A program made the position numbers and the translations under genes. Source: a virus. From it: DNA of 64,000 bases. The stretch lies in IMG/VR virus record IMGVR_UViG_3300002143_000153, positions 1-64,000 of that record; one strand, written 5' to 3'. Below are positions 29,501 through 38,466 of this stretch, one piece after another (the first letter of the stretch is position 1; each line of letters starts with the position of its first letter). The notes beneath the pieces were generated by a model that made no database searches, was not told the DNA's origin, and worked only from the letters and a program-made list of their open reading frames with translations.

Positions 29501-32500
29501 AGGAGCTAATTCAAATTTTGAAAGAAATTCTACAGATGTAAAAAGAATAGGATTAAGCATTGATAAAAAAATCAATGATGGTAAAACATCTAATGAGATT
29601 ATACAAGAATTAGCAGCTCAAGGAATTGTGGCTATGACTAACACACTTGATAGATTTAGGGAGTTTATATCAGATAGACAATCTGGTAAAACTACACAGA
29701 CTTTTGAAGAGTGGTATAATGAAACAGTTTCTGAACTTGATGCAGAACTTGATGCAGAACTTGATGCTTTAAATACTAATACAGAACAAACTTCTGAAAC
29801 ATTAAGTTTAGAAGATCAAATTAAAAAGCTTGAGGGTAGAAAAAGTATTTTAGATAAGCAGATTAATGATGAAGCAAAAGCACAAGGTGTTAATAGATAT
29901 AATTTAAAACAAGGCTCTGAGGAATATCAACAACTTGATTCTGAAATTAAAAATTTAAAATCTCAACGTAAAAATGCTTTCAAAATAGTTAATACACCAG
30001 AAGCATTAGCTGAAGATTTAAAAATTGATGACTTTATTAATTGGGCTAAAAGAAACTTACCTGATTTTATTCAAATAGTTGATATAGCTGAATTAAAAAA
30101 TAAACTAAAAGCTAATGGTTATACTGCAGGTCAGTTTACAATGGCTTTAAGAAATATTGCTGGTGGTGTAGAAGTAAGCGGTACTATATACACAGGTCCT
30201 TCAAGTATGATTGCTTACCATGAAGCTTTTCATAGTGTCTTTAGAATGCTGCTTACAGATGAAGAACAAACTAAATTATTAAAAATTGCTAAAGATGAAG
30301 TAAGAGCTAAGTTTAAAACACCAGAAGCTTTAATGGAAGACATGTTGCAATTTCAAACTCTTAGCCCTTTATATAAAAGCATGAGTCTTAAAAGACTTGA
30401 GCGTGAATATCTAGAGGAATATATGGCTGATGAGTTTGCTAAGTTTAAACAAAATCCTAGAAGTACAAAAACATCTTCTATAATTAAATCCCTATTTAAT
30501 AGAATAATAGAATGGATTAAAGCAGCATTAAAACGTTATAGTAAAAATGAACTTATCAATGTGTTTGAAAACATTGATGCTGGTAAATACAAAGGTGGTG
30601 CTGTAGCAGATAACTTTTATACTAAAGATTTAGATGGTGATATTACTATTGAAGCCTATAAAGCAATTCCATATGAATCAATTAATGGTGAGCTATTTGC
30701 TTCTGAATTATTTTTAGATCCTGCAACATCTGATTTATTAATAAGAATGATTGCTAATACATATCTAGAAAGAGTTAGTAAAGCAAAGACTAATATTGAA
30801 GAAAACAAAGTTAAAGATCAACTTTCAAATTTATTAAGCAAGTATAGCAAATTAAATGATGAAGATCAAACTGAAGAGATTACATCTGAAAAAGTTTATA
30901 TAGGCGCTGTTATAGCAGATTATGCTGATTTGTATTATCCGGGTAGAGATATCTATAATGGAGATAAATTTAGTGATTCTCAAGCTGAAAAATTAGAACA
31001 AATTTATAAAGCTTTAACTTTAGATGATGGAGAAAAAGTTGCTGATGAAGTAGCAGATTATATTTCTTTATTTGATATGAAGTTTGAAGAAATAAATAAT
31101 GAAATAGATTATCTTGAAAATTCAATTGGTAGTAGAAGTGTAGACCAATATGGTAGAGAAAATCAAGAGATAGGTATTCAACCCAGTAAAAAAATTAGAC
31201 TATATATTGCATCAACAATAGTAACTTCAAAAGACATGTTTGGTAATACTGAATTGCTTAATGGTGAACCCATAAAAGTAGCTGTTAAATACCAAGATGT
31301 ACACAATGGTTTAATGCTTGCTGCAATGAATGAGATAGATCCTTTTAAAATGATTACAAGAATGTATTACCATTCAAGAAGATCTTTAAATACAGCAGCT
31401 GTACTTGATAGATTTTTAAATGATGTTGGTATCATAAATGGGTCAAGATCTATGAGTGATGTTATTGATTCAGGTGAATTACCTACGGATATTAAAGATA
31501 CTTTATTATATCATGAGTTTATAAAAACTTATAAAAATAGTAGATTTGATTATGCATTTCATTTAAAAGATAAAAAATTAGGTAAAGCAATTATTATTTC
31601 AGCATCTCAATCAGATGCTGCTACTGCGCAAATAGATTCTTGGAAAAAATTCCATGGAGATAAGTTTGAATTATTTAAACAAAATGATAAAGCCTTGAAC
31701 CAAGCTGTTTCATCTTTAACTTTACTATCTAAAACATTAGGTAAAAATAAGATTACTAATAAGGAGTTATCTGCATTAGCTGATTCTTTATCAAAGAATA
31801 TTTTTGAAGACCTTGGTATAAGTTTTAGCCGTGGTTTCTTAGAGGTAAGCATTTCTTCTTCTATTGTTAACAAGAAAAAATATCAAAAAAACTTAACGGA
31901 AGTTGGTGAAAACATAAGACTTATTACTAAAGAAGATGCTTTGCAAATGTTACTTGCCTTACGTGTAAAAGTAACATCAGACGTAGGTTCAAAAATTGTT
32001 AAATTTAGACCTGAAAATTTATTTGTAGATGTTGAAGGTAAAGGAGTAAGTTCTAGATTAATGTCTTTAGCTTTAGGTAACGCTCATTTTGATGAAGCGA
32101 TTGGAGCTACTGTATTTACAGATGTTAATGATAAACTTATATACGCACACCAACATCAAACATATCATTCAAGAAGAATAGCTCAGTTAAATAGTGAAAC
32201 TTTTTTAACTGAATTAGTTGAAGAAAATGCATTTCTAGAAAAAAATATTCTTACTGATAACTTGGCTTTTAGACAAATGGCCAAAGATAAAATGCTTGCA
32301 ATTACTAGAGTTTCTGGTACTAAAAATGCAGATCTTTCAAATAGTCAAATTGATAATTTATCAGATGCAGCATTAAAAGAAGAAGGTGTTACTTATGGTG
32401 ATATGAGTTCTGCTGAATTTATAAATACACTTGTTGATTTATATGTACAATCTTTTAATACTAAAAGTGAAACTAATGAAAAAATAACTTATAAGAATGA

Positions 32501-35500
32501 AGAGGGTTTTACAGAAACTATTGCAAAAGCACCTGTTCTTTTAAGAATTATGGAAGCATCTAATACAAATGATTTAGTTTCTTTACCTGTTATTAAAACT
32601 GTAAGTATGACTGATAATAATGAATGGTCTATAACAGATAATGCATTACAGTTATTTGCTAATGAAATTGAAAGGGAATATAATGCAATAAAAGAAAACT
32701 TTAAAAAAGGAATTCAAGGCTTTGATGGTATTGACGGATACAATGATATGCAATCAGACAGAAGTGATAAAGGAAGAGGTTTTAAATTCTTTAAAATGGA
32801 TGTTTTATTAAATGATGAAAACAAAAAAGTTTATCTAGAAGCAGCTGAAGCAGGTTTGAATTTTACTGAAGCTTATCCTATAAATAGTTTAAAGAATGAT
32901 TTAAATAAAGAATTGCAATCTTTATTAGATTCATTTGATATAATGCTAAAAGATGAAAAATTAGCTACTCTTCAAAACAATAATAAAATTAAATTTAATT
33001 TTTCAAGTTTAGTTACCGGTTCATTCCCAAAAACAGAAAAAGGTAAAAGAGCAATGGAAGAATTAAATCTTTCTGAGAATGATCAGTCATTTAACATAGC
33101 TCAAATATTTTTAAATAACTTTTTAAATACCATGGCAATTAATCAATTAATACTTGGTGAAGAAGCTAGACTATTTAAAGATCCTTTTATTGATGCAATC
33201 AAAAGAGCTAAAATGCAAAATACAGCACCTATCTCTGTAGAGAGTTATGCTATTGATAAAGCTAAAGGGATTAATCATACATTAGGTGACGACTCTATTT
33301 CATTGATTACAATGGAAGATGCTTTATACGATCAAGTATTTACAGACAAATCTGTAAGAGGTAAAGGAGAAAAAACAGATGCACAAACATATATAACATC
33401 AAAAGGCTCTAGATATTTTAATTATGGTTTAGGGCAATTAACTGACGCAATGGTTCAGCTTCATAATAAAATTGATGCCGGTGAAATAATTACTTCAGAA
33501 GATTGGTATGGTAATAAAAACAATATAGGATTTTTAAAAGCAGGTGCTATATTAAATTCTCAAAAGTATGTGTATGGAGACGGGCAATCTTTTATAAAAA
33601 TGTCTACTGTTACATTAACTAAGGAAGAAACATCTGATTTGGTTAATGGTGTGTGGGTTGCTAAAATTGGTATGGAAGAGTTACATAATACCAGGGAAAT
33701 GATGGAGGAGTATGAAAAAACAAATCCTACAAAAGTTGCTTTTTTAGCGCCTAGATCTGCAGTTAAAATGTTAAAAAGTAGAGTGCATTCACTTTCAAGA
33801 ATAACAGATAATAAATCACCTTTAAAAACAACTGATGTAACACCTATAAATGCAAAAGATTTTGGTTTACAACAAGTTAATCCTTCTAATAAACTAGAAG
33901 TTACTTTACCTAACCAGATTAAATCTTTAATTACCAGTGAACAAAAAGATTCTGAAATAGTAATTATAAACGGTATGCCTCTAGAAATAGGTGCTATTAA
34001 AAAAGCATACCACAAGCTTACAAAAGAAGGTGTTAAATTTGAATTCAGACAAAAGAAAAATCTAATGTTTGATTTGTTGCCTGTACTAGATTTAGATATT
34101 TTATCCTCAATGGAAAAAGATAGTACAATAGATGCAAATTTGGCAACATTCTTACGTGCGGCAAATAACTATTTAAAGTCTTCTGCTGCAGGTAGTAATA
34201 TGGTTGAGTTCTTTAAAACTAATAAAGGTTATGCTAAATATGAATTAAATAATCCTATAACTATTAAAAAGTTTGAACAATTCTTTTTAGCTTATTTTAG
34301 TAAAAAAGTTTTAGCTGAAAAAGTAACAGGTCATGCTTTTGCATTAAAATCTGGTTTTGGAAAATCCATAATTAGAAAAGTATATAGTTTAGATTCAGAA
34401 GGTAATATTGATAAGCAAGATGTTATTAGAAGAAAAGTTCATCAACAAAATGGTAATAAAGAAGTTACTATAGATTTAAGAACAGAAAATGGTTTTGAAC
34501 AACTTAAAGAAGCTTTAAAAAATAATTCTGAAGGTGTTACAGTTATTGATAGACTTAGAATAAACTTACCTAAATATAATAAGATAGGAGCTGTTAAAGA
34601 TTGGGTTGCAACAGGTGAAAGAATAGCTGAAACTATTGTACCTGCTCACTACAAAGAAGTAATGGATCTGATTGAAAATTGGAATTATAATAAGTATGGA
34701 AGAATACCAGATGTAATTGCTAGAATGTTTGTTGTTAGGATTCCATCTCAAGATAAACATTCAGCTTTAAGTGTAGAGGTTGTAGATTTTGATCCTGTAT
34801 TCTTAGGATCAACTGCTGTATTCCCTGATGAACTTATTGAAGTATCGGGTGCAGATTTTGATATTGATAAAGTATTTGCTCATATTAAAGAATGGTATAT
34901 AAAAAAAGGTGAGTTTATTGAATATGGTAGATCTAATGCTACAGAAGAAGAAAAGTATGATGACTATATTTATAATTCAAATAAGTTAATTAATAAAAAA
35001 GATTCTTATTTATATGATGCTCTATATAAATATAATACCATAGGTGGTTCTAAGATTAATGCATTAAAACCAAAGCAAAGAAAAGAACTTCTTAAAGATA
35101 AAAACTTTAAAGAAGAAACTTTAGATGCTTTATCAATGCTTAATTTACCAAGAACTTTTAAGGAATACACAGTCTATAAAGAAAAATATGGTGTTGAACC
35201 ATACAAGGCTGCTATAAATAATCAATTACTTGATTTAAAAATGGCTCTTGTAAGTAATAAAGCTATGACAGAATCTATTAATGGTGATACACCTTTAGCT
35301 TTTCAACCTGCAGATATAGAAGCTTTAAAAGCTGAAAAGACACGTTTATTTAATGAATTCCCTCAATTAAAAGCATTATCAAAAGATGATTTTCCTATTG
35401 ATAGTTTAATAGGTCAATACTATAGTCATCTTAATGTTAAACAAAATGCTAATCTAATTGGCGCTGTTGTGCCTAGAAACGTAGTTATAAATTTCTTAAA

Positions 35501-38465
35501 GGAAATAGATGTAACTTTAAATAGCAAATGGGGTGAAATAAATGTTAATGACCAACCGCTTACTAAATTTGAAAACTTTACTAAAGATTCTTCCGGTGTA
35601 AGATCTCAATATTTGTTATCTAATCTTATAAGTGCTGCTACAGATGATGCTAAAGAAAGAATATTATCTGCACTTGGTTTTAATAAAGATGCTATAGGTA
35701 TTGTAGAAACAATGCTGGCCATGGGGTTATCTGTACATACAGCTACAATGTTTGTTAATGTTCCTGTTATAAGGAATGCTATGAAAGAAAGTGATCCATC
35801 TATAATTAAAACAGCAATATCAAATGTAGGTACAGATAAAGATGTAAATGTTACAGATTTAATTTTATCAAATGCTATTAATAAGACAGCTACTCCAGAA
35901 GAGTTATTAGGTATATATAAAACTTTTAATAAATTTAAAAATATAAAAGTGTTCATAGATAACTTAATACCTATTTTTAATTTAAATACGGGATTTGGTA
36001 AAGATTTTACCAGCTTAGAAGAGGTTCAACAAGGAATTGATGAATTGGGTATATATCTATCAGATGTAGAATTTAATAAAAACAAGTTACCTTTTGATAT
36101 AAGAAATGGTATTAAAAACCATTATATTTCAGGTTACTTAGAAATTTTTAATGAGTTTACAGAAGCAGTTCTACCTAGAGTTTTCTTAACGCAAACTGCT
36201 AAGTTTAAGGAATTAACTTCTGGTATATTTGGTTATAGTAGTTTTTCTGCAAGCAAAAAAGTAAAAGGTAAAGATCAAATTTCTAAAAATGTTTTAGCTT
36301 ATGTAACAATAAAAGCTTACATGAATCAGCTCTTTAAAAATGAAGAAGCTGCAAGTGCAATTGGTGGTTCATTAAACAATGACTTTATTTATGGTAATGG
36401 TAATTCAAACTATAACATTAATACAGTATTTAATAATTTAAGAGAAAACAATAAAGGTAAATCTAATTATTTTTTAGACTATTATGCGTCTACTCAAAAA
36501 GCTTCTGATAAAATTAATACTACAGGTTTAAATCTACTTAACTCAAACAGTTTTGGTAAACTAAGTGATAATGAAAAAGTACGTATTCAAAATGGTTTTC
36601 ATCAATTGTATGGTGAGAAAGAAACAAGAGCTGATGCTGTTAATATAATACACTATGTAATGATTAAAGACGGTCTTCAGTATGCAAATGGAAGTATACT
36701 TGATGCATTGGTTCCTTTTACTATGGAGAATTACTTAAGCGCATCTACAAAAGCATTTAATGTTTTTAAAGGTAATGATAATTTTGAAGACGTTTTTGGT
36801 GTATCATTTGAAGAATTAAAAGATGAAGTAATAACTAAATATGGTAGAGCTACATCATATGCATCAAACATATATAAACTTTCTCCTGAATATTTATTTA
36901 AAGGAAAAGATTCTCCGTTTGCTTATGAAGAAATAAAACTTGATGATACTCTAACATACACTAGAGTCATGTCTAATGATAAGTCTAAACCTAGTAAACC
37001 TTTATTTAAATTTCCTTTATTCATAAATAGAAGAGTAAAAGATCCAATAAATGGTAATTCAGAAGGTTACATAAATAATTATTATGTACTAACAAATGCA
37101 ACTTTAAATGGTGAAGATGTAATGTGGAAGAGAGGTGCTGGTGCCATAGATTCTGATAAAGTAACTTATGTTAAATATGAATTAGAAGGTGCTTATAAAC
37201 AAAACATTATTGGTTTTATGTTTGATAATGAAAACTACAAAAGACCTACAATCAAAGAACTAATAGCGTATAGACAAAGTCTTAATGACTTTTCTTCATA
37301 TAGAGATGACTTTGATGATATTGATTTTGATGATATTGATTTTGAGGATATTTTAATGGAAGAAGCTGAATCTAACAAGTTTACATTTTCTTCAGTTGAT
37401 GAAAGTAGTGTAGTAGCAAATGAAAAAGGAATTGCTATTGATGATATAAATATTTCAGATTACAAACGACCTGAAGGTGTTGAAGATGCGGAGAATAAAT
37501 TGCTTAAGTTTATGGCAAACAAATCAAATCCAGCACAACCAGCTACTGGTGCTGAAGAAGTGTTATCTATACAAGATGTTTTAAAAGAATATACCTTAGA
37601 AGAATTAAAACAAGGAGTTAATCTTAGGTCATTACAGGATAAAGTATTAAAAGGTGATGAAGAAACTATTAAAACTGCATATAACTACTTAAAAGCATAT
37701 GAAAAGGTAGAGTTATTAAAAAAAGAGTATGATAATACAGTAGAAAAAAATAAGGAAATTACTACAAAGATTAATAGTCTAACTCAAAGAATTAATGATA
37801 CTATACCAACAAAAGTTGGAGATGTGCTTGATATATCTAATGATGAAAATATGTCTGATTATAAGGCTAGATTATTAGAGATAACAAGAAATGAAAAAGG
37901 TGCTGTATTAAAAATTATAACAGCAAAGAAAAAAGAATATACACTTGTAGTTACTAAGGAAGGAGAAACTAAAACAGGATATGTAACTAATTTTGTATTT
38001 GAATCAAGCAAAGAAGATGTTGGAACATTAAGAGCGGATAAAGAAAATCTAAAAAGTCAATTAGTTTCTGTTAAAGATTACTTTGATTATGATAATGCAT
38101 TTTCAAAAATATGGAAAGATTATTTTATACCCACTCAACCATCTACTAGTGTTGAACCAGGAGTACAAGAACTATTTGATTCTAATCCTAAATTAGCTAA
38201 TGCTGTATATGGAGCTTTAGGGTTTCCTATCATTAATGAATCAGAAATAACTTATACAGATGAAAACGGTAATCCTTGTGCTAAAATAGGATTAACTAAT
38301 ACTACTAAAGGAACAGGTTGGAAAATAGTTAAAGATTTTAAAGGACAACCTAAACATAGTCAAGGTGGTGTAGATATTATTATTTCTGATAAAGGAATAA
38401 GTATGAGAAAAAGCGGTAAAGATATAAAAGCTAAGTTTGGATTATTAATATCTAATAATAATTAA
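23502..38465 (+). CDS. Giant virion polyprotein: metallopeptidase plus crAss-type RNA polymerase
   Basis: 4,987 aa in one uninterrupted frame. The first ~750 residues include an Ala/Gly-rich hydrophobic region (~225-300). Residues ~2190-2350 form a zincin-type peptidase: H2240-E-A-F-H2244 inside IAYHEAFHSVFR, with a later EEYMADEF that could supply the third ligand. The RNA polymerase lies in the second half: DFDID at 3785-3789 (SGADFDIDKVFAH) is the Mg-binding DxDxD signature of crAss-like virion RNA polymerases, related to DFDGD of beta-prime. Upstream FLAPRSAVKMLKSR (~3410) may supply the basic catalytic-loop residues. Acidic tandem repeats sit at ~4603-4617 and an HSQGGV domain ends the protein. 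Expected role: ejected with DNA to transcribe early genes. Peptidase and RNAP calls are strong; self-processing by the peptidase is inference. Confidence 0.88.
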   Translation: MDLKNQNTVTPEGVENSLPINTSISQAWNPDGFEFKPMNEIFDFGPNTDDQVAEEFRRTINEIVPKVNEIIPSSNLEYKKGAPGLNSFEGFSKVFDNPNSYMAGVKDDPLYLKPMISGARSSGFDRIADHHNFKELGWNPLRDNEKYYNDNSSAFWDLTRATKYWAESLGTGFMSSYRSFGDFIDDDSYWLSADYESSDEFEEATRLGSSTRGGFAGFSTNLFLQTGYTVGILSSIAAEELALAAATTASEGIAAPAFLSRTMVNFGRSIKNMANLFDVGKALKGSKSILDSIRSVENAKDLWDASRTIGAAPVKFLGNVFTPETMAVIKSMKSAENTAQGMTAAAKFGKGFGAFYKDMRSINYAMSEGKMEAGFVFNEVFSEGLAIKKRENGGFDLSQEQLKTLNEDALKAATETLWFNAPAIFLTNQLVLGTALRGFSPTMRRIFSDKLPGFAKNIIRSKPVRDKATGVLNKGLYVDVSPKNFRANFINLKKLKSVGAKGTLINTAHGLLRYSAASIGEGLQEVYQEGVQVGVVDYHRALMENPMAPATNLMQQSFKEAVNSQMSGQGLEVFASGFLMGGLVQGPQKLFFEIAPEIYQNKKNPEKFAEYEKNKIEFLKVANEVGDKIQENPFDFWNNSKLHLFSAKEGDDETKKALYEDDNLGFRDAKDDATFMHYHFLMTSEADGLFREQFQDLLNLNDEDLKALYPDSNKPIEDVRNKIQKSIDGIKEYKKKYNDSFDIIQNPINYNQYEKRKRKYNDERIKHAAIEHARMLYLFANDAFEQANKRRYNIENTLITSPVMNDLASNDLTVLLSVDSINLENNMLIREISNLQKAEKPDSKLIKEKQAKLKSLIEYRVILESIYDEESKTYDRDKSSKLKDPLVKYLKTLGAINKKGYIKRDEINGVIAMLVDHNNLDTRAQLFDRTVALFSDPNKILNLVDRISDNLGVLFSNTKKIYVKSVEQAVMNEEMKQLTSQLESIGVVPDPDQFDAFLKSGNANLLTKFHTEKGILDRTIDKEIYDVIQSEINVYNTASNYKPEITEAEEVDEFGNIADESPANKSIDESKFDNIISEELGDDVLSEIQEETPDNDLTIPGDAFFTLQVLNNIYNDYKIKNINKESALLTFQEWVNTNAGNNVVRGLDKLKALWFNSLKASDKTEEENTTLYKSEEGFQDWILENKNDRVVSLIMIMAGFNIKSIESEKTETDLESIVDTATEEVIQIGPNVNIVKRKVINPEDTTDFNYIYELVDNNNISIEAQFLKEAGVDGIYLEENKAGAWAAYTALLKVVPKTDVYSYDGIDVKYGDELENVNGDKFIVLGADTSPSMGQYLKLIPFDKVGLSNEQKKAAMIYVKEKGFSDLYSKPENKITSITYSTNMTKLDHRDINGVYAIQLTSRTTTSGKETIKDAEERLQKTLSLLSAEDLESATVTIRENVRQAPKAFQTGTTPENNLIQNKGDKYTVLITLSPGSIDKVKSLYGENFNGDIAFIRNDRYGFVGRSGNQVSVDAFTDGNLKKYILGNNTDASDLKNQMLRQSELTEKLDELVKDNVSMSLKDFQDTTKINLKISDGIVTWDDVTKSLNDLAYSTYDGVKVVMINTKDGVSYVTDIKNPTEEVAFINKLEEDLEKTPKPEKYGNMLNMALDSGRYVAIVKDANGVVTAVQLRQKSYSKEERTEFYKELLDRAKETADNNVKEGNVSNKTINNDWNDNFNKRFYLKATAGTFIDFKVWPDGNITLSIHNKAKGLEKQLERIRVADLNEYIKDPIKVESLYEVLNNNDVVVKFNKYQSEKINLSGESVTRVFATTAGVSEIIEKTVTDINPNVRINKKLYLEYTSDLIEAEKIIPGVELEDQKGEVLTPQETAIATDKVSDINQIQAARESQEELNSDEITAEADIERELFTTPISLNNWTSVEHGKYIKLLTLRGDLEKRDLLRNLDPKSSWQLYAVENLSEEEAGDILSIIKEAKKADIEIRKNKSRTIDSQPFQRNNTTGANSNFERNSTDVKRIGLSIDKKINDGKTSNEIIQELAAQGIVAMTNTLDRFREFISDRQSGKTTQTFEEWYNETVSELDAELDAELDALNTNTEQTSETLSLEDQIKKLEGRKSILDKQINDEAKAQGVNRYNLKQGSEEYQQLDSEIKNLKSQRKNAFKIVNTPEALAEDLKIDDFINWAKRNLPDFIQIVDIAELKNKLKANGYTAGQFTMALRNIAGGVEVSGTIYTGPSSMIAYHEAFHSVFRMLLTDEEQTKLLKIAKDEVRAKFKTPEALMEDMLQFQTLSPLYKSMSLKRLEREYLEEYMADEFAKFKQNPRSTKTSSIIKSLFNRIIEWIKAALKRYSKNELINVFENIDAGKYKGGAVADNFYTKDLDGDITIEAYKAIPYESINGELFASELFLDPATSDLLIRMIANTYLERVSKAKTNIEENKVKDQLSNLLSKYSKLNDEDQTEEITSEKVYIGAVIADYADLYYPGRDIYNGDKFSDSQAEKLEQIYKALTLDDGEKVADEVADYISLFDMKFEEINNEIDYLENSIGSRSVDQYGRENQEIGIQPSKKIRLYIASTIVTSKDMFGNTELLNGEPIKVAVKYQDVHNGLMLAAMNEIDPFKMITRMYYHSRRSLNTAAVLDRFLNDVGIINGSRSMSDVIDSGELPTDIKDTLLYHEFIKTYKNSRFDYAFHLKDKKLGKAIIISASQSDAATAQIDSWKKFHGDKFELFKQNDKALNQAVSSLTLLSKTLGKNKITNKELSALADSLSKNIFEDLGISFSRGFLEVSISSSIVNKKKYQKNLTEVGENIRLITKEDALQMLLALRVKVTSDVGSKIVKFRPENLFVDVEGKGVSSRLMSLALGNAHFDEAIGATVFTDVNDKLIYAHQHQTYHSRRIAQLNSETFLTELVEENAFLEKNILTDNLAFRQMAKDKMLAITRVSGTKNADLSNSQIDNLSDAALKEEGVTYGDMSSAEFINTLVDLYVQSFNTKSETNEKITYKNEEGFTETIAKAPVLLRIMEASNTNDLVSLPVIKTVSMTDNNEWSITDNALQLFANEIEREYNAIKENFKKGIQGFDGIDGYNDMQSDRSDKGRGFKFFKMDVLLNDENKKVYLEAAEAGLNFTEAYPINSLKNDLNKELQSLLDSFDIMLKDEKLATLQNNNKIKFNFSSLVTGSFPKTEKGKRAMEELNLSENDQSFNIAQIFLNNFLNTMAINQLILGEEARLFKDPFIDAIKRAKMQNTAPISVESYAIDKAKGINHTLGDDSISLITMEDALYDQVFTDKSVRGKGEKTDAQTYITSKGSRYFNYGLGQLTDAMVQLHNKIDAGEIITSEDWYGNKNNIGFLKAGAILNSQKYVYGDGQSFIKMSTVTLTKEETSDLVNGVWVAKIGMEELHNTREMMEEYEKTNPTKVAFLAPRSAVKMLKSRVHSLSRITDNKSPLKTTDVTPINAKDFGLQQVNPSNKLEVTLPNQIKSLITSEQKDSEIVIINGMPLEIGAIKKAYHKLTKEGVKFEFRQKKNLMFDLLPVLDLDILSSMEKDSTIDANLATFLRAANNYLKSSAAGSNMVEFFKTNKGYAKYELNNPITIKKFEQFFLAYFSKKVLAEKVTGHAFALKSGFGKSIIRKVYSLDSEGNIDKQDVIRRKVHQQNGNKEVTIDLRTENGFEQLKEALKNNSEGVTVIDRLRINLPKYNKIGAVKDWVATGERIAETIVPAHYKEVMDLIENWNYNKYGRIPDVIARMFVVRIPSQDKHSALSVEVVDFDPVFLGSTAVFPDELIEVSGADFDIDKVFAHIKEWYIKKGEFIEYGRSNATEEEKYDDYIYNSNKLINKKDSYLYDALYKYNTIGGSKINALKPKQRKELLKDKNFKEETLDALSMLNLPRTFKEYTVYKEKYGVEPYKAAINNQLLDLKMALVSNKAMTESINGDTPLAFQPADIEALKAEKTRLFNEFPQLKALSKDDFPIDSLIGQYYSHLNVKQNANLIGAVVPRNVVINFLKEIDVTLNSKWGEINVNDQPLTKFENFTKDSSGVRSQYLLSNLISAATDDAKERILSALGFNKDAIGIVETMLAMGLSVHTATMFVNVPVIRNAMKESDPSIIKTAISNVGTDKDVNVTDLILSNAINKTATPEELLGIYKTFNKFKNIKVFIDNLIPIFNLNTGFGKDFTSLEEVQQGIDELGIYLSDVEFNKNKLPFDIRNGIKNHYISGYLEIFNEFTEAVLPRVFLTQTAKFKELTSGIFGYSSFSASKKVKGKDQISKNVLAYVTIKAYMNQLFKNEEAASAIGGSLNNDFIYGNGNSNYNINTVFNNLRENNKGKSNYFLDYYASTQKASDKINTTGLNLLNSNSFGKLSDNEKVRIQNGFHQLYGEKETRADAVNIIHYVMIKDGLQYANGSILDALVPFTMENYLSASTKAFNVFKGNDNFEDVFGVSFEELKDEVITKYGRATSYASNIYKLSPEYLFKGKDSPFAYEEIKLDDTLTYTRVMSNDKSKPSKPLFKFPLFINRRVKDPINGNSEGYINNYYVLTNATLNGEDVMWKRGAGAIDSDKVTYVKYELEGAYKQNIIGFMFDNENYKRPTIKELIAYRQSLNDFSSYRDDFDDIDFDDIDFEDILMEEAESNKFTFSSVDESSVVANEKGIAIDDINISDYKRPEGVEDAENKLLKFMANKSNPAQPATGAEEVLSIQDVLKEYTLEELKQGVNLRSLQDKVLKGDEETIKTAYNYLKAYEKVELLKKEYDNTVEKNKEITTKINSLTQRINDTIPTKVGDVLDISNDENMSDYKARLLEITRNEKGAVLKIITAKKKEYTLVVTKEGETKTGYVTNFVFESSKEDVGTLRADKENLKSQLVSVKDYFDYDNAFSKIWKDYFIPTQPSTSVEPGVQELFDSNPKLANAVYGALGFPIINESEITYTDENGNPCAKIGLTNTTKGTGWKIVKDFKGQPKHSQGGVDIIISDKGISMRKSGKDIKAKFGLLISNNN
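29733..29768 (+). repeat. Three 12-bp tandem repeats inside the giant gene
   Basis: GAACTTGATGCA is repeated three times (last base differs in copy 3), encoding ELDA three times in an acidic linker just before a coiled-coil-like segment and the peptidase domain. In-frame repeats like this change linker length by slippage without breaking the frame. Confidence 0.85.
37308..37352 (+). repeat. Three 15-bp tandem repeats inside the giant gene
   Basis: The unit GATTTTGATGATATT occurs three times with two substitutions, encoding DFDDI-DFDDI-DFEDI. A similar acidic element (DDFDEIDVEDIL) is present in the 148-aa protein two genes downstream, so the motif is shared between virion proteins rather than pure slippage noise. 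Confidence 0.85.
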
Positions 38466-38466
38466 C

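Noticed and set aside
33560-34015. 151-codon - strand frame inside the giant gene
   Set aside because: A shadow of the AT-rich coding strand; no independent start context, neighbours or motifs.
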